Shown: positions 24,427 to 36,688 of the stretch, in pieces | How positions within the stretch are numbered: position 1 is the stretch's first letter | How the letters are laid out: each line of letters begins with the position of its first letter | Assembly (NCBI GenBank): GCA_033239525.1 | Contig: BSYO01000024.1 | Location: 12,767,268-12,831,267 of the forward strand | DNA from: Nepenthes gracilis | Taxonomy: Eukaryota; Streptophyta; Magnoliopsida; Caryophyllales; Nepenthaceae | DNA: 64,000 bases | Reading direction: 5' to 3' | Made by a program: the position numbers and the translations under genes | Notes under the pieces: model-generated | Database searches by the model: none | Seen by the model: the letters and a program-made list of their open reading frames with translations, nothing else | Told to the model about the DNA's origin: nothing

Positions 24427-25144
24427 AACAATCCAAAACTATGGACACAACAATAATAATTAGAATTTAATAGTTTTTTACAATATTAGTATTACTATAA
24501 TAATTATTTATAATAACCAAGTGCATTTAAATCACTCAAACTTAAAATAGTTGATTGAGCAATGCACGATGTCAGGGCAACAATTTTCAGTAATCCCTAA
24601 AATATTATTGGTAATGAGTCCATATAAAATAAATAAATAAATGAATAAATTATTATTAAAATATTATTGGTAATGAGTTTATATAAAATAAATAATTATT
24701 TATTTATTTATTTATTTGTAAATATTTTAAGAGTGATTGAAAGTTACCTCTAATTATTGAAATTCATAATGTATTTTATTGGACTTAAGGTGGAGTGTTT
24801 GAAATATTTATTACTGAATAAAAATATAATGGTGAAGATTAAGTATGTTCTTTCAAAGAAATATATGGCCATAAAAATATAATTTATATAATTTTTTATA
24901 GTTTTTTATATTTTAGAAAATTATAAAACTGAACAAAATAAAACAAAAGTCGACGTCTCTTTAATTTTATATAATCTCATTAATTTAAAAGTAATTGTTT
25001 GATAATTAAACCTTTCACACATTTTGATTAATTAATTAATTTATTCGTTAAATATCTTCACCTGCGTCCCTGCCGTTAATCGTCACTTTCACATCGATTT
25101 TGTGAAACAATCTCCAAGAAATTTCGAGAGATTTACGTCGAATT
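24427..25144. other. AT-rich DNA upstream of the golgin remnant
   Basis: Contains a short tandem duplication: AAAATATTATTGGTAATGAG occurs at about 24600 and again at about 24657, each followed by ATAAATAA-type repeats. Any promoter of the golgin gene would lie here, but no clear element is visible. Confidence 0.4.
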
Positions 25145-25363
25145 TTGTGGAGGTCAGTTGCTAATTTGAAGGAAAACCTCGACAAGCGTGCACACGATGT
25201 ATACGACGACGACGACGACGACGAAGAGCTGCGGATCAACGGCGTAGGGGATGGGTACGATTCTTTTCACTCGTATCGGAGGGTATCTCACCGTTTAGCT
25301 CATTCCAGTTCGGCTTCCGTTTCACCCGCATCAAATGGAGTCGGACCATTCTTCAAATCAGAG
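25145..25363 (+). other. Golgin remnant, first exon
   Basis: Encodes WRSVANLKENLDKRAHDV, then an acidic run from a GAC repeat, then an RRVSHRLAHS segment, the family's typical N-terminus. It ends GAG followed by GTATTC, a good donor. The start codon position reads TTG, so translation from the usual site is lost. Confidence 0.8.
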
Positions 25364-26084
25364 GTATTCTTTTGATTGTTCTGCTAAGTTTACAAGTGGT
25401 TTCTGTCTGCTTGTTTTTGAATCAATTGACTACATGAATTTGTGTAAAAATCCAGGTTCTGAGAGTGAATGTCTACGCGGCGGTTTTGTTGAATTTTCCC
25501 TGTTAGTCTGTAAGGTTGATTCCGGAGGCGAAATGCATTTTTTGGACGTGTTCCATGAAACTTCTCATTAGCTGATACTCTTCTTCTTTTGTTTTTCTTT
25601 TTTCGTCAGAGTAGTTGAAGAGTTCGTGTTGGGCGAAGAAGAGATTTTAGCATGATGTTGTCTAGGATTAGAATAACCCGAAAGTTTAGGCTTATACTCT
25701 TAACATGCTTCGAGAAGGAATACCATTGGGGCTTGAAGTTTAGGAACTGAACTCGTAATTACTTGATCAAAATTGTTCTAATCTCATATTGAAGAACTAA
25801 CTAACCCAAAAGTTTGTCATTCAGTGTGTGGTTCTAGAATGGAATTAACATAGTTGAATGACTTAACTGTTCACGTTGCTAAAACACATTTTAGGATTCA
25901 TTGAGGAACAACTTCACTACTTTCTTTCTTCCTGTATTCAGTGTCTGTTCTTGCTGACAAAAATGTGAGAAGTAACACAGTTTAGGAACTAAACTGTTCT
26001 GATTTGCCCATAATGTGTGAGTGTGGGGGAGTGTGAGAGATGGAAACTAATGAAGAGTCTTATTTGGTAGACTTTAGCCTATTG

Positions 26085-26165
26085 GGGGCCAATGAGGCGT
26101 TAGCTGTGTTGGTGATGACCGGGGCCCTAAGACTAAAAGGTCTCAAGTTCAACCCCATCCTTCTT
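26085..26165 (+). mobile_element. Possible tRNA-derived SINE head
   Basis: An A-box-like TTAGCTGTGTTGGTG (about 26100) and a B-box-like AAGTTCAACCCC (about 26145) are spaced about 33 bases apart, as in pol III promoters of tRNA-derived SINEs. It lies in the first golgin intron. Tail and target-site duplication are not defined. Confidence 0.38.
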
Positions 26166-26935
26166 ACCCAATTCAACCTAGCCAAAACAAAAGAAAATGA
26201 GGTTTCTGGGAAGAAAAATGGCATAGAGGAGGGAATATTATGGTCAAGGATGCTTATATGTCAAAACAGTTGATGAATGGTGTGCGAAAGAGGCACCATC
26301 ATATGTTGAAAGATCTCATTTTTCATTAAGGGTTGTCTTGGTGAAATGCAATTCGGTTTGTGATAACAGTGTGGTAGGGAGGTGTTTGAAATTCCAGTAA
26401 TGTTGGATCAAATACTCGAGATTCTATTAATCAACATGATTCAAATAGAAGGATTCAAGTTGACCCTGGAAACTAATGATACCTTATATTGGAAGTGCTG
26501 TTCAAAAAGGGGTGGGGGAGGAATTGCATTGGGAAGTAGAATTTTGTCTTTGTCTAGTCGAATGAAGCTACTACGATCTTTTCCCATTGACCTTTTTGTA
26601 TCGATTTGTCAATCTCAATGCCTATAGAGTTGCTATTTTTTTATCATATGTACATTGAACTATATAAACCATAGACTAACAGGATTAGGGAATCTGAGGT
26701 AGAAATTAATGGAATGATACTATACATAGGAAGTGCAACTGGTTATGATCATTCATTTAATCTCGATAACTATAGAGCTAATAATGATACTGAACGTCGG
26801 AAGTGCCATTGAAAAAGCATTGTGTTTGGAGGTAAAATTTTTTCTCTGTTCAATGATGTTACTTTGATTTTTGTGTTCTGTTCACTATGTTAAATCTCAA
26901 TGACTATAAAGTTGCAATGTTCTGTGTCAAATGCT

Positions 26936-27014
26936 GATTGAGCAATACAAAGCAAAGATTAAAACTCTTAGGAAATCTGGGGCAGAAATTAAGGCACTCT
27001 CAGTCAATTATAAG
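26936..27014 (+). other. Golgin remnant, second exon
   Basis: Reads QYKAKIKTLRKSGAEIKALS then VNYK, matching the golgin segment with SEAEIKALSVNYAALL. After NYK the match stops and no GT donor is in place. A weaker echo (RIRESEVEIN) at about 26670-26705 suggests a local duplication of this region. Confidence 0.65.
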
Positions 27015-27289
27015 AAGTGGATATTTCACCATCTCATATCTATGGATGCTTTGTGTCGACTGCATTTGACAATTTCTGTACCACTGTTCCTGCTATATGC
27101 ATCTTTTTTATACCTATGAATACTGTTCAGCATGTATCATCATTCCAAAGAATTCAGGGGTTATATATGTTGCTATATCTTTGCATGCTTTCAACACTAG
27201 CTAGAAAATTAGTAGGTTATTTTAACCATTGTTCTGTTGGTTTCCTATGAGGAAATACAATACGTTTGGACGTACTAAAACATTGGAGC

Positions 27290-28990
27290 CCTGAACACAA
27301 ATCATCAAACCCAGCTTGGACCACGCAGAAAACCAGAAAACATAAAACCATTAAATAGCTATTATAGTTTCAACATTCTTCAATTTGAAAACTATCATCT
27401 CATTAATATATCATAAGTCTCCAAAAAATAAAAACTAATGAAAGTTACCGGTCGTAACCCAAAAGAAACCACCAAACCTTGATCAAAATATATCCAGTTT
27501 GTCACCAAATCAAATAATAGCAACTAATCTCTAGAATCTTCCTTACTTATATGTCCCTCAACAAATGCAGGATTCTATGTTAGCGTTATGTATTCAACTT
27601 GAATCTAGAGCAAATGAAATGTAAGAAAGAGCCAAATGCCTAACAAGTGATAATAAGCAACGCATAATAAATAATAAACATTTTGAATATGCTATGTCAA
27701 AATACAATAACCACAACAGTAATATAAAATCCCATGATAAATCTATTCGAGAATTTATAACTCGTCGTAACTATGATTCAAAAGTAATGACAAGAATAAG
27801 TCATACCAAACTCTTATACCACAAAGATAAAAAGATTCTGTAGAATCCGAATTTCATCAATACTATGCAGAAATCCTCCAAAATCCAATAACACAAGAAA
27901 GATAGGGATTCTCTGGTCCAAATATTAGCATGAACGACCTAAATGTGGAGTGACAATAAGTATTATGGATTTTATGGAATTTGAATATCATTGTATCTAA
28001 AACATGGATTCTATTGAAAACAATTCATGGATTCTAATGAATTCTGAATTTAAAATGTATCAATAATAACAAGATATCATGAAAATCTATTGGATCTTAT
28101 TTTGTCATTATGAATCGAAGGCTGCGTATGTCTACCCTTGATGGCTAGGTAGGTACCATGAGGTAAACGATTCTTGTATGTTTGACATACAATCAAATTT
28201 ATGTTCTATTGAGACTTTGTCAAACAAAATATAAACATCTCATCAACTTGCATTCTCTCCTTTCACATAGGGTGTGGGAATAATCATGTCCTCTGTTCAC
28301 AAGGTAAGGAATCACCTCAATATGTGAAATACAATATCCCTTACCATGATATCCCTCAATACTATACTATGATGGTCACATGTTTATAAGTATCTCTCCA
28401 CACTAAGTAAAATACCTCATTATTACTATGACATGAAGATCAGCAATGGATAACTTCGATTGTATTAAGGCTTCGCAGGCTTCATATTCATTGAGGCCGT
28501 AGTATTTTTATATAATATCTTTTATTTTGACTATAAAAAGCTAACAATATACTCACACAATTGAGTATAATGTAAGTAATTTTGCAACTACAATGATAGA
28601 AGTGTTGTTCAATGTTAATAGGAATCACACTTATGTGATCAAGATTAACATAAAGAAAATTATTATCGAGAGAAACGAGAAGGATCCATGGATACATTTA
28701 GTATCGGACTACTATCATCCCACGGCGGCTTACTAAGTCCCATGACTCTGGCGATGTCGCCCAACACCTAATTCCAATACTAGACTAGAATTAATTCGGC
28801 TTCCCTAACAATTGAGCATCCGCCCATATGTCGCCACTCACCTTGTCTTGACAGATTTTACCCAAATAATACTGATCCTACCAATTTAGTAATCTTACTT
28901 CAAAGGCCATAAAATAACAAATTTCTCATTGATTTATCACTACCGAATGAAAGCTGAACTTTTATTTAGATTCCGTCCTGGCATCCGAGC
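27290..28990. mobile_element. Probable diverged LTR fragment in a golgin intron
   Basis: The style and order of blocks resemble the LTR at 34030-36333: an opening with CTTGGACCACGCAG, an AGCAAATG/AGCCAAATGCCTAACAAG region, then GC-richer DNA with GGCGGCTTACTAAG. No ends, duplication or coding sequence could be fixed, so limits are approximate. Confidence 0.3.
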
Positions 28991-29694
28991 ATCGGCCTAG
29001 CGCCACATGGGTGCTGAAATTTTGAGATCGAGGGAAAAGAAAACGAGTTGCTGTTTCCCTTGTTTATATAATTCGAAGACAATTGCCATTTTATTTAATC
29101 ATGAAAAATTTTATCAATGCACATGCATACATACATACATACATACATCTTGCATCTAGTGTCATTATACAGAGCCCATGCTCTGTTTTTCTCGGCCATA
29201 GAAGATTATCATTTACGTAAGGGAAATCCACTTGGATCTCGATGAAATTGAAGGAGTTGCACATAAATTTTCAGCTAAAGAAGATTGGAAAGCAGGTATA
29301 ACAACTAAAAATAAGAAGCATCACTTGCCATGGTTGCTGGCACAGTAAAACAGATTAACGTTGCAGTAGCAATGAACACAGTAGTGACAGCACAACAGCC
29401 CACGGCACCTCCGGTAGCAGCTTCAATTATGGCCGCCACACCTCTTGACTGTTGAAATCCCCAGCAACAGTGTTGCACTTTGTCTCCCTTTTTCCCACTC
29501 TGATATCTCTCAGCTCTCTCTTTCTTTCGTCCTTCTCTCCTGCTCCAGCTCTCCAATTTCTTATCAAAAGGGTGCTTAAATAGACTTGTAGGGGAGTAAT
29601 TGAGAGAAAAATTTATTATGGGAACGGAGTTGGTTGGCTGGCATTCAGCTGAGGAAGATGTTGAATTTGTTATGGTAACGAAGGGGGGGAATCA

Positions 29695-29818
29695 GTTGGA
29701 AGAACCGCCAAGGGTTTGTTTGGAGGGGTGTCTGGCAGATGAGGGAGAATCATTGGGAAGAACGGTCGAGTTTGGTTTGGAGAGTGTTCGGCAAATGAGG
29801 GAGAAATTGGAGATCACA
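29695..29818 (+). repeat. Two-copy 62-bp tandem duplication
   Basis: TTGGAAGAACCGCCAAGG...GGCAGATGAGGGAGAA is repeated as TTGGGAAGAACGGTCGAG...GGCAAATGAGGGAGAA. It lies in the long golgin intron. The AT-rich flank has a CATA microsatellite near 29125-29150. Confidence 0.6.
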
Positions 29819-30630
29819 GACAGTCTGAGTTTGGGGAAAGTCGGTGTGCCCCTCTCTCTCTTCTGCTATTATTATTAAGATGGTATAATTAGATAGAAAA
29901 TATTCTCAAAATTTTTGTATTTCCTATTTTAAACATGATATCCAAGTCACGTCAAAAATATAGCCCTAACTGATAGGTTTTTCTTATTTGTTAATTAAAC
30001 GTCAGATTAACTGATTAGCTCAAATTGCCTATCCGCCATTCAAAGGATTATACTTTTGTGATATGTCCTTCTCCTTCGGAAATCAGGCTAGGCCCGATCA
30101 TGCAATATTAGTTTTAAAGGGCTTATTTGTACAATTTAATATTCCATGGTTAGCAACTTCTACTTATCTTAGTCTGAGCGTTTAATTGGAAATATCAGGG
30201 TATTACAAAAACCTTAAAGGGAGAGTTTGCCATCTCATTGATCCCTTAACATTGTGGTATAAATGACATTAGAGATTAAAGGCGTTGTGATGAGTATCAT
30301 TTGAATTCTAGACTGATGATTTGTATAACAAATCTAGTTTTAATTTTATTTCTTAAAGCACATCTGCTCCTGCATGAAAGCTGAATGTATTAGGAGAGAT
30401 TTTCTTGCTGAAAGATGTGTAAACAGAGTCACCCTAAAGGCCTCTAAACTGTTTTCCCTTGAACAGCTGTAGGCTATGATGCATAACCTCTATTTGTCCC
30501 ACAAAACGTAATGTCAACTTCATCACATTGGATGGAAGCTGACTAAAGCTTACAGTTGCCAAAACTCATTTAGGTTGTGAAAATTAAGACAGATTTTGGA
30601 TGCATGTTTAACTATGATTTATGGAATTAA

Positions 30631-30890
30631 CCTGCACTGGCTAGCTTAGCTGGTCGAAGACTTGGGTTTGCTCATCATGGTCTTCTGGTTTGAGACATGG
30701 GGCTTACTTGATGCTTGGTTTTTATGGTTGGGATCATATATCCAGGGTTTACTCAATTCCCCTATATTGGATAACGGGTGGGCATGGGGAGGTTCACCTT
30801 TTCTGGGTAAAGACTGTGAATAGCCAGTTTGCCTTTTGCTAGCAAGGATAGAAGGCTCTTGACATAGCAACTTTGCACAATCAGCAGAAG
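30631..30890 (+). mobile_element. Possible tRNA-derived SINE
   Basis: A-box-like CTAGCTTAGCTGGTCG (30641) and B-box-like GGTTTGAGAC (30687) lie at tRNA spacing. The body is unassigned and a clear tail is missing. It lies in a golgin intron. Confidence 0.38.
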
Positions 30891-31174
30891 ATAGACGTAG
30901 CTATTATGGATTCTTTTTTTGGTACATATAATATACAAGCGGGCACAATTGCATGTGCATATACATACTTCATGCTGAATGTTGATTTTTGCTTAATAGC
31001 GGGCATCAACATGGAAAATGAATATCAAGAAACAAGCGAATGTGTTTCTTGACTTGAGAGGTGAATGTATATGGACTTGCTCGAAAAATGAGGGCATCAT
31101 GAACTGGCTGCCTGCTATATCCATCTTATTATTATTTCTAGTTATTTATTTATTTATCTATTATCGTTTTTCTG

Positions 31175-31405
31175 TGATATCCATGGATAAAAATATCAGT
31201 ATCGGTTGCAGCTATGTCGGTGTCGGACATATTAGGTATATATCAGAAATAAATTTTTTCTAAAAATCGTGAACTGATGGGGGCCATATTGACTGATATT
31301 TGGAATATGGTTGATCATTAATATAGTAATATATCATAATATTGTCATAGTATCAGTAAATATTGGTATCGGGGCTATACATATCGGCCGATATTTACAT
31401 TAGTG
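31175..31405 (+). repeat. GATATCGG-type dispersed repeat, copy 1
   Basis: AATATCAGTATCGG, then GTCGGTGTCGGACATATTAG, then about 100 bp of AT-rich DNA ending in TATCGGCCGATATTTAC. Shares blocks with copies at 38565-38735 and 62850-63048. No coding capacity. Confidence 0.5.
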
Positions 31406-31520
31406 GTGATATCTGTTAGATTTGTCTTACTGTGATCATGAAATCCTGATTTGTTTTATTCATGGACAGTCACAGTGCATATTTGCATATGCTTTTCTTT
31501 GCATTTGTAACATTTATGCT

Positions 31521-31610
31521 CATGAACATGATCAGATTGCAAGATTGAATCAAGAAAATGGTTCGTTGAGGCATAATCTGGATACAACCAATGCTGCTCT
31601 AAATGCATAA
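31521..31610 (+). other. Golgin remnant, third exon, with stop codon
   Basis: Reads HDQIARLNQENGSLRHNLD then TTNAALNA and a TAA stop, where the family continues with a Lys/Ser-rich stretch. The stop is one clear inactivating change. Confidence 0.75.
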
Positions 31611-32007
31611 AAAATGAGACTTCCAGAGGATAAATACCGAAACCAAATCCGCCGAAGGTAGCCATCCAAGTATCTTGATTTATGAGAACTGATTCACATT
31701 CACTTTATGGTGCATAGTTTGTGGGAGTATCTACTATGATAGGAATGAGCTGGTTTTGCATATTATGGTAAGATGCAAAGGAGTGGGGTGGGGGGAGGCT
31801 GATCTGGTATTGGCCTTAGTATTATACTGTTCTCCTTTTCTGTAATTGGACACAGTATAACTAGAAATAAATTATGATTTATCTGATAGTTTGATGTTCT
31901 ATTCTGTGATAATGGAATGGGCTCAAACCCTTTATCAGATGATTTGGAACTAACAGCACCTTTTGCTTTGACTTCTTACGCCATCTGATGACGTTAAAAA
32001 TTTGGGT

Positions 32008-32839
32008 AGTTGTTTGGCGAACAATCTCCTACTAGGCAACCCAAGCTTGCATCTCAAGGAAAAAATCGCTCTACTGGAAACCAGTGGCATAATGGTGGTG
32101 TCCCTAAGCAGAATGGGCTGATCAATGGATTTGCACATATTATCCAAGATGATGCAGAATCCCAGAATCTTAATTCTAAGGGCAATGAAAAGATACTGCA
32201 CGTTTTGTTCTATATGATTTTACAAATGATTTCTTATTTTCTATTCCAATTTTCTCTTGCTTTATAATGATGGATTAATGTTCTAACTGATTGGGGGAAA
32301 AAAAAGTGAGAATCATATGAAAAGTGAGAATCATATGAAAAAAGTCTTCTCAAATGACAAGTCATTGTTGTAACTAAAACAAAGTCAGTGGTTGACAAAT
32401 TGATAGAAAGTAGATGCCTTCTGCTGCTGTTTAATTTCTTTGTGACCTTCACGCTGACTAAAGATTCTAATGATTAATTTCTTTAGAAATATTTTATTTT
32501 TCATTGCTTGTACTATCGAATAGACTTCTCACAGATGTATGAATACATTCCTGGGGCGTGTGGATTTGCTAGAAGAGAGAAATATGTCTTTGGCTGAGAT
32601 GCAGGCTAGTTATGATCTGCAAATAAAGCAATTGAAGGTGGAACCGGAAAAGGAACAAGATAAATCTGCAAATATACACTCAAATTGCAAGGTAGTCTGT
32701 ACATTCTATGAAGAGAAACTGCACATAACTAATTTTTCTCTCTTGATCTTATTGCCTGAATTCTCCTCCTATATTTCCAGAGAAACAGAAGCTTCATCAT
32801 TCTTTCCAGGAACAGTTCAACTCATTGAAATTGGAGTGT
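32008..32839 (+). other. Golgin remnant, middle exons
   Basis: Three blocks: EQSPTRQPKLASQGKNRS... to about 32192; DLLEERNMSLAEMQASYDLQ... 32562-32691 ending in AAG then GTAGTC; and KQKLHHSFQEQFNSLK at 32781-32839 after a TTTCCAG acceptor. All are collinear with the coiled-coil part of the family. Reading frame is not continuous across the joins. Confidence 0.7.
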
Positions 32840-33200
32840 GTTGAAGTTTTAGTTAGAATTTCCAAGCTAAAAACTTTAACTAATTTGGGGCTGTATGGTC
32901 TATTTTGGTCAGTCTGCATATATGAATTTCACTGTCTTGTTCTGCTTTTAAAAAATACGTACATAAAAACTTTCCTACATTGTCACTGCATCCCTTTTAA
33001 GCACATGCAAATGGATGAGCATTTGCAGTATCTATGCTTTCTATCTGTTTTTTTCCTGCCAGAATTGTACCAGTTTTTCCTCCACTTTTTTTTGTCTTTT
33101 CCTTCTCCCGGGGTATGAATAGTTGCCTTTTGATTCTGTTGTGTTTCCCTGCATCCCAGGCACAATTTTGATATCCTCACACTTGTTTTACCTTTTGTAG

Positions 33201-33347
33201 AATGCTCATCTATTGGAAAGTTGTACAGTAAAGGAAGAACTTGAGAGGTCTTTGCTGAAGTTGGAGAAAGATTTGAAAGAAATGCATCTGCAAACGAACA
33301 AAGCATTACAAGAGCTGGCCCATCTTAAGCTGCACTTGTTAGATAAG
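33201..33347 (+). other. Golgin remnant, coiled-coil exon
   Basis: Bounded by TTTTGTAG acceptor and AAG/GTTGC donor. Reads EELERSLLKLEKDLKEM and ALQELAHLKLHLLDK with heptad spacing; open throughout. One of the best-preserved blocks. Confidence 0.75.
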
Positions 33348-33941
33348 GTTGCATGCCTCTAAAACTGTGGTTGTTTAATCAACAATCCTTTTGTCAATTT
33401 GCATTAACCTGACGGTCATTTAACCATTTACTTAAATGAATTTGACTACTCAATATTAATGAAAATCTTTGCTTTTGATTTCCATAACTCTATTGTTACT
33501 TAAATTGTATTACAACATTGGCAACCAACTCTTTACCCCTAAGATGAGTATGATATCAGCAAATGCGTTTCCTTGTCTATCTAACACATAAGGTGTAGCT
33601 TGCTCTACATTACTGGGGATGTTTATAATGGAAATTATTTTGTTTCCCTGGATCTGTTTGCATTTTCCCGAGTGCATAACCTTACATGCTATTGGAATCC
33701 TTACAATTTTATGCCTTCTTTTCATCAGAGCAGCTGTCAAGTTATTGAAATTCAGGATGGAAAATTTCCCGGACTGCATAACCTTACATGCTATTGGAAT
33801 GCTTTCTATTTCATGCCTTCTTTTTCATTGAAGCAGTGGCCAAATTTTGGAATGTCTGCTAGTTTTTCATCCTCCAGGAGGCTGATGACTTAAAGGGATT
33901 CTTTAATTTCCATCCTTCAGTGTTAATAGGATTCATAAGAA

Positions 33942-34029
33942 GAACCTTGATACAACTAGTAGAGTTGTCGCCGTATGACCTGAAAATCGCATGATCGAGT
34001 CTTAAAAATGGCCTTTTGCATAAGACAAG
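33942..34029 (+). mobile_element. Au-type SINE, 5' half
   Basis: Reads AGTAGAGTTGTCGCCGTATG, then TGATCGAGTC (B box, 33992-34002) and AAAATGGCCTTTTGCA, following the order of the plant Au SINE family. It is interrupted by the LTR at 34030 and resumes at 36334. Confidence 0.7.
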
Positions 34030-36333
34030 TGTCACGAACCTGGACCAAGCAGGTAAATTTAATAAATAATTAAATTTTAAATATTAATATTATAAAATCC
34101 CAAACTCTGGTGTGACAAACCAAACATACCGCATAGAACCTCATCAGACTACCGTCCAAACATATAATCATAACCTATTCCAACAGTCGTAAGGAAATAA
34201 CCATAAACTAACAACCATTCAATCATATAATGAAATAATAGTTTTCAATGTACAATCCCAAGGCCTACATTCGGCCGGCTCCAAATTGAAGGACAACCCA
34301 AACAAAACCTATCCATAAAATAATGATACACGCGATAGCAACAAAATCTAAATAAATCTAATATTCACCAGATAATGCGGTGCTTTGTTGAAACTCGTCC
34401 TACTCCTGCAATGAATCTGAGCCTTCTATTCTGAAGGGATAAAACAGGAAATATGAGCCTAGCACTCAGCAAACATCATATATAAAATTACGGGTCCAAT
34501 AAATCAGAGGGAGGGTCAAGTAAGTAAATGTCTAATCAAATAACGGCATAAATTTAAATCGCCAATATCAGAAATCTAATCAAAATCCAAGATCAAATCC
34601 AATGATAGTCTCGTATTTAAATTAAAATCAAATCCAAAACAAATATTTAATCAGAAAATAGTCCTCATCAAAAATATATATATATATCAAAAGTGATCCA
34701 GAGGTCCAATCAGTAGTCCAATCCAATATCCAATCAAATCGTGATGTGGGACAGAATCCAATAGCCAGATTATCCAATCTCGTACGTAGAAGTTGTAACC
34801 GCATCAGAAGTAGATATTCCTAAGTCGGGATCAGAATATATAATCAAAATCATTTGTTCGAGATTTACCAAAATCCATTTGTGAGAAAAATTGACGAATA
34901 TCAAATTCAGATTCAAATCAAAGTCTGAATATAAATCTATGCAGAAATATAAATCATGCACAAAATTTGAGTTCCAATTATTTAGAGATTAACTTGAAAA
35001 AATGTTATACATACTTTCGGTAGCCTTAGGTCAAATTAAATGCAGTTTGGACCAGCATACTAGGTTTCTAATGTATTCTGTCTCCCATAGGTAAGGTTGC
35101 TCACTATGTTTTGCTACCTGCGACTTTGGATGCAATCCTTAAATTTGTCTGATATATTTGGACGTTCAAATATATATTATAAATTCCAATTAAATATCCA
35201 GAGGGAAGGGTCACTACATCCAAGTCTTTTTTGCCTGCGGAAAGAGACTTCCAATAATAAATATCCCCATTGGGAGCTGACCAGAATATTCAATAATAAA
35301 TTCAAAGGCAGTGACCACAACCCTAACACATGTATGTGAAAAGGCATGGCCCATGCAAGATCTTATATTCATTTTCATACTAATATACAGATATGAAAAT
35401 ACATAGTGTCCAATAATTTTTTTAGGCTTCCAAAAAATAGCGAAACTCTCCAAAAATCACAGAACCTGAACAAAATGCCTAAATCGACTGGTAAATCATA
35501 AATGCATGTACTGAATAAACAGATCAGGTGTACAAAAATAACATGTATATTAATAAAATCCCCTAATAGCAGTCAAAATATATTAGATACTAAATCAGAT
35601 TAAAGATAGGGTTTATAAATACTTACATCGACCTTATACTAAGCAGATCATGAAAAAGAATGCTCCGAGATACCCAAATCGCGCACTCCTCTCTCCTGCC
35701 ACGCGCACCCTTCACTTGCTCTCCTCCCTTCCTCCTCTCTGCTGCACTTCCTCCTCTTCCCACGCCGCACCGTCTTCCCCGGCAAGCCGCTCTCCCTGTC
35801 TTCCTCTTCTTCTTCATCTCTCTCCCTCCTTCGTCTGCCACGCACGCCGCTCCCGTGCACAAACCCTCCCTTCTGCTCTTTCTTTCTCCTGCTGCACCTC
35901 CTCCCTACATGCTTCTCTCCCTCACCTGTGCACTGCCTCCTCCTTCTTCTCTCCTATCCTCTTCTCCTTCTTCCTTTTTCCTGCCTTGTGCGAGCTCCTC
36001 TTCACTCTCCCTCTCTTTCTCTCGCTTTCCTCTCTCTCTCTCTCTGCTTCTACTTTTCTGCCACCCGACTATCCCCTTTCCCCTTTTTATTTCTTCTTTT
36101 TCCCCCTTATTTCTGCTGCCGTTTTTCCGCACGTAGTTTTCTCTTTATATATATATATATATATAGTATCCAACCGGCACTCGGGTGCCTCTCGGGCTCG
36201 CTTTGAGTGCCACGCCGCAAATTCTGATTTTCTTCAAATTTTCACAATATAATAATTATTTCAAAACCCACCCAATTAACTCAAAATTACAATTAATATT
36301 AAAATAATTTAAATGGGAATCCAGGATATTACA
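34030..36333 (+). mobile_element. Solo LTR (2.3 kb) inserted into the Au SINE
   Basis: Starts TGTCACGAACCTGGACC and ends CCAGGATATTACA, with CCTGG/CCAGG inverted near the termini and TG...CA ends. Flanks are ACAAG and ATTAG; both differ by one base from ATAAG, the form expected in the intact SINE, so they fit an aged 5-bp duplication. Internal features are a C/T-rich tract at about 35690-36130 and a TA microsatellite near 36146. Long ORFs in the C/T tract are low-complexity artefacts. No gag or pol is present. Confidence 0.65.
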
Positions 36334-36425
36334 ATTAGACTGCGTATAATAGATCTAAAGTTATCTGACTTTTCCCCAAGCCCTATGCATAGTGGGAGTT
36401 TTACGCATTGGACTATACTTTTTTC
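36334..36425 (+). mobile_element. Au-type SINE, 3' half
   Basis: Continues the SINE: GACTGCGTATAATAGA, then CTTTTCCCCAAGCCC, TGCATAGTGGGAGTTTTACG, ending in a T run as Au SINEs do. Fits directly onto the 5' half once the LTR and one duplication copy are removed. Confidence 0.7.
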
Positions 36426-36688
36426 TTAATGGCATCTACTTGCTCGGTTTCCCTTGTTTTCTCTTAACCAGGCCACATAAACTTCCTGATCCAGTTTAGC
36501 TTTATGTATTGTTAATTTGTTTTTCCAGTCTCGAGCTTTACAACATAAACTGCTTTCACTATCGAGTCTTTTCTGGCATATGGAGCTGATTTACTTTTAT
36601 GAGGAAGGGATGCCTGCATTATTATGTCAGCTAAAATTTTCCAGGCTTGGCTCGGTCTGTTTTTCATTCTGCTTTTTTTTTCCCTTAG

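Noticed and set aside
29305..29556. 83-codon minus-strand frame with a hydrophobic tail
   Set aside because: It has no ATG near its start and no family match; it lies in a golgin intron full of repeat DNA.
35650..36252. 200-codon Ser/Leu/Pro/Cys-rich open frame
   Set aside because: A C/T-rich low-complexity tract inside an LTR keeps several frames open on both strands.
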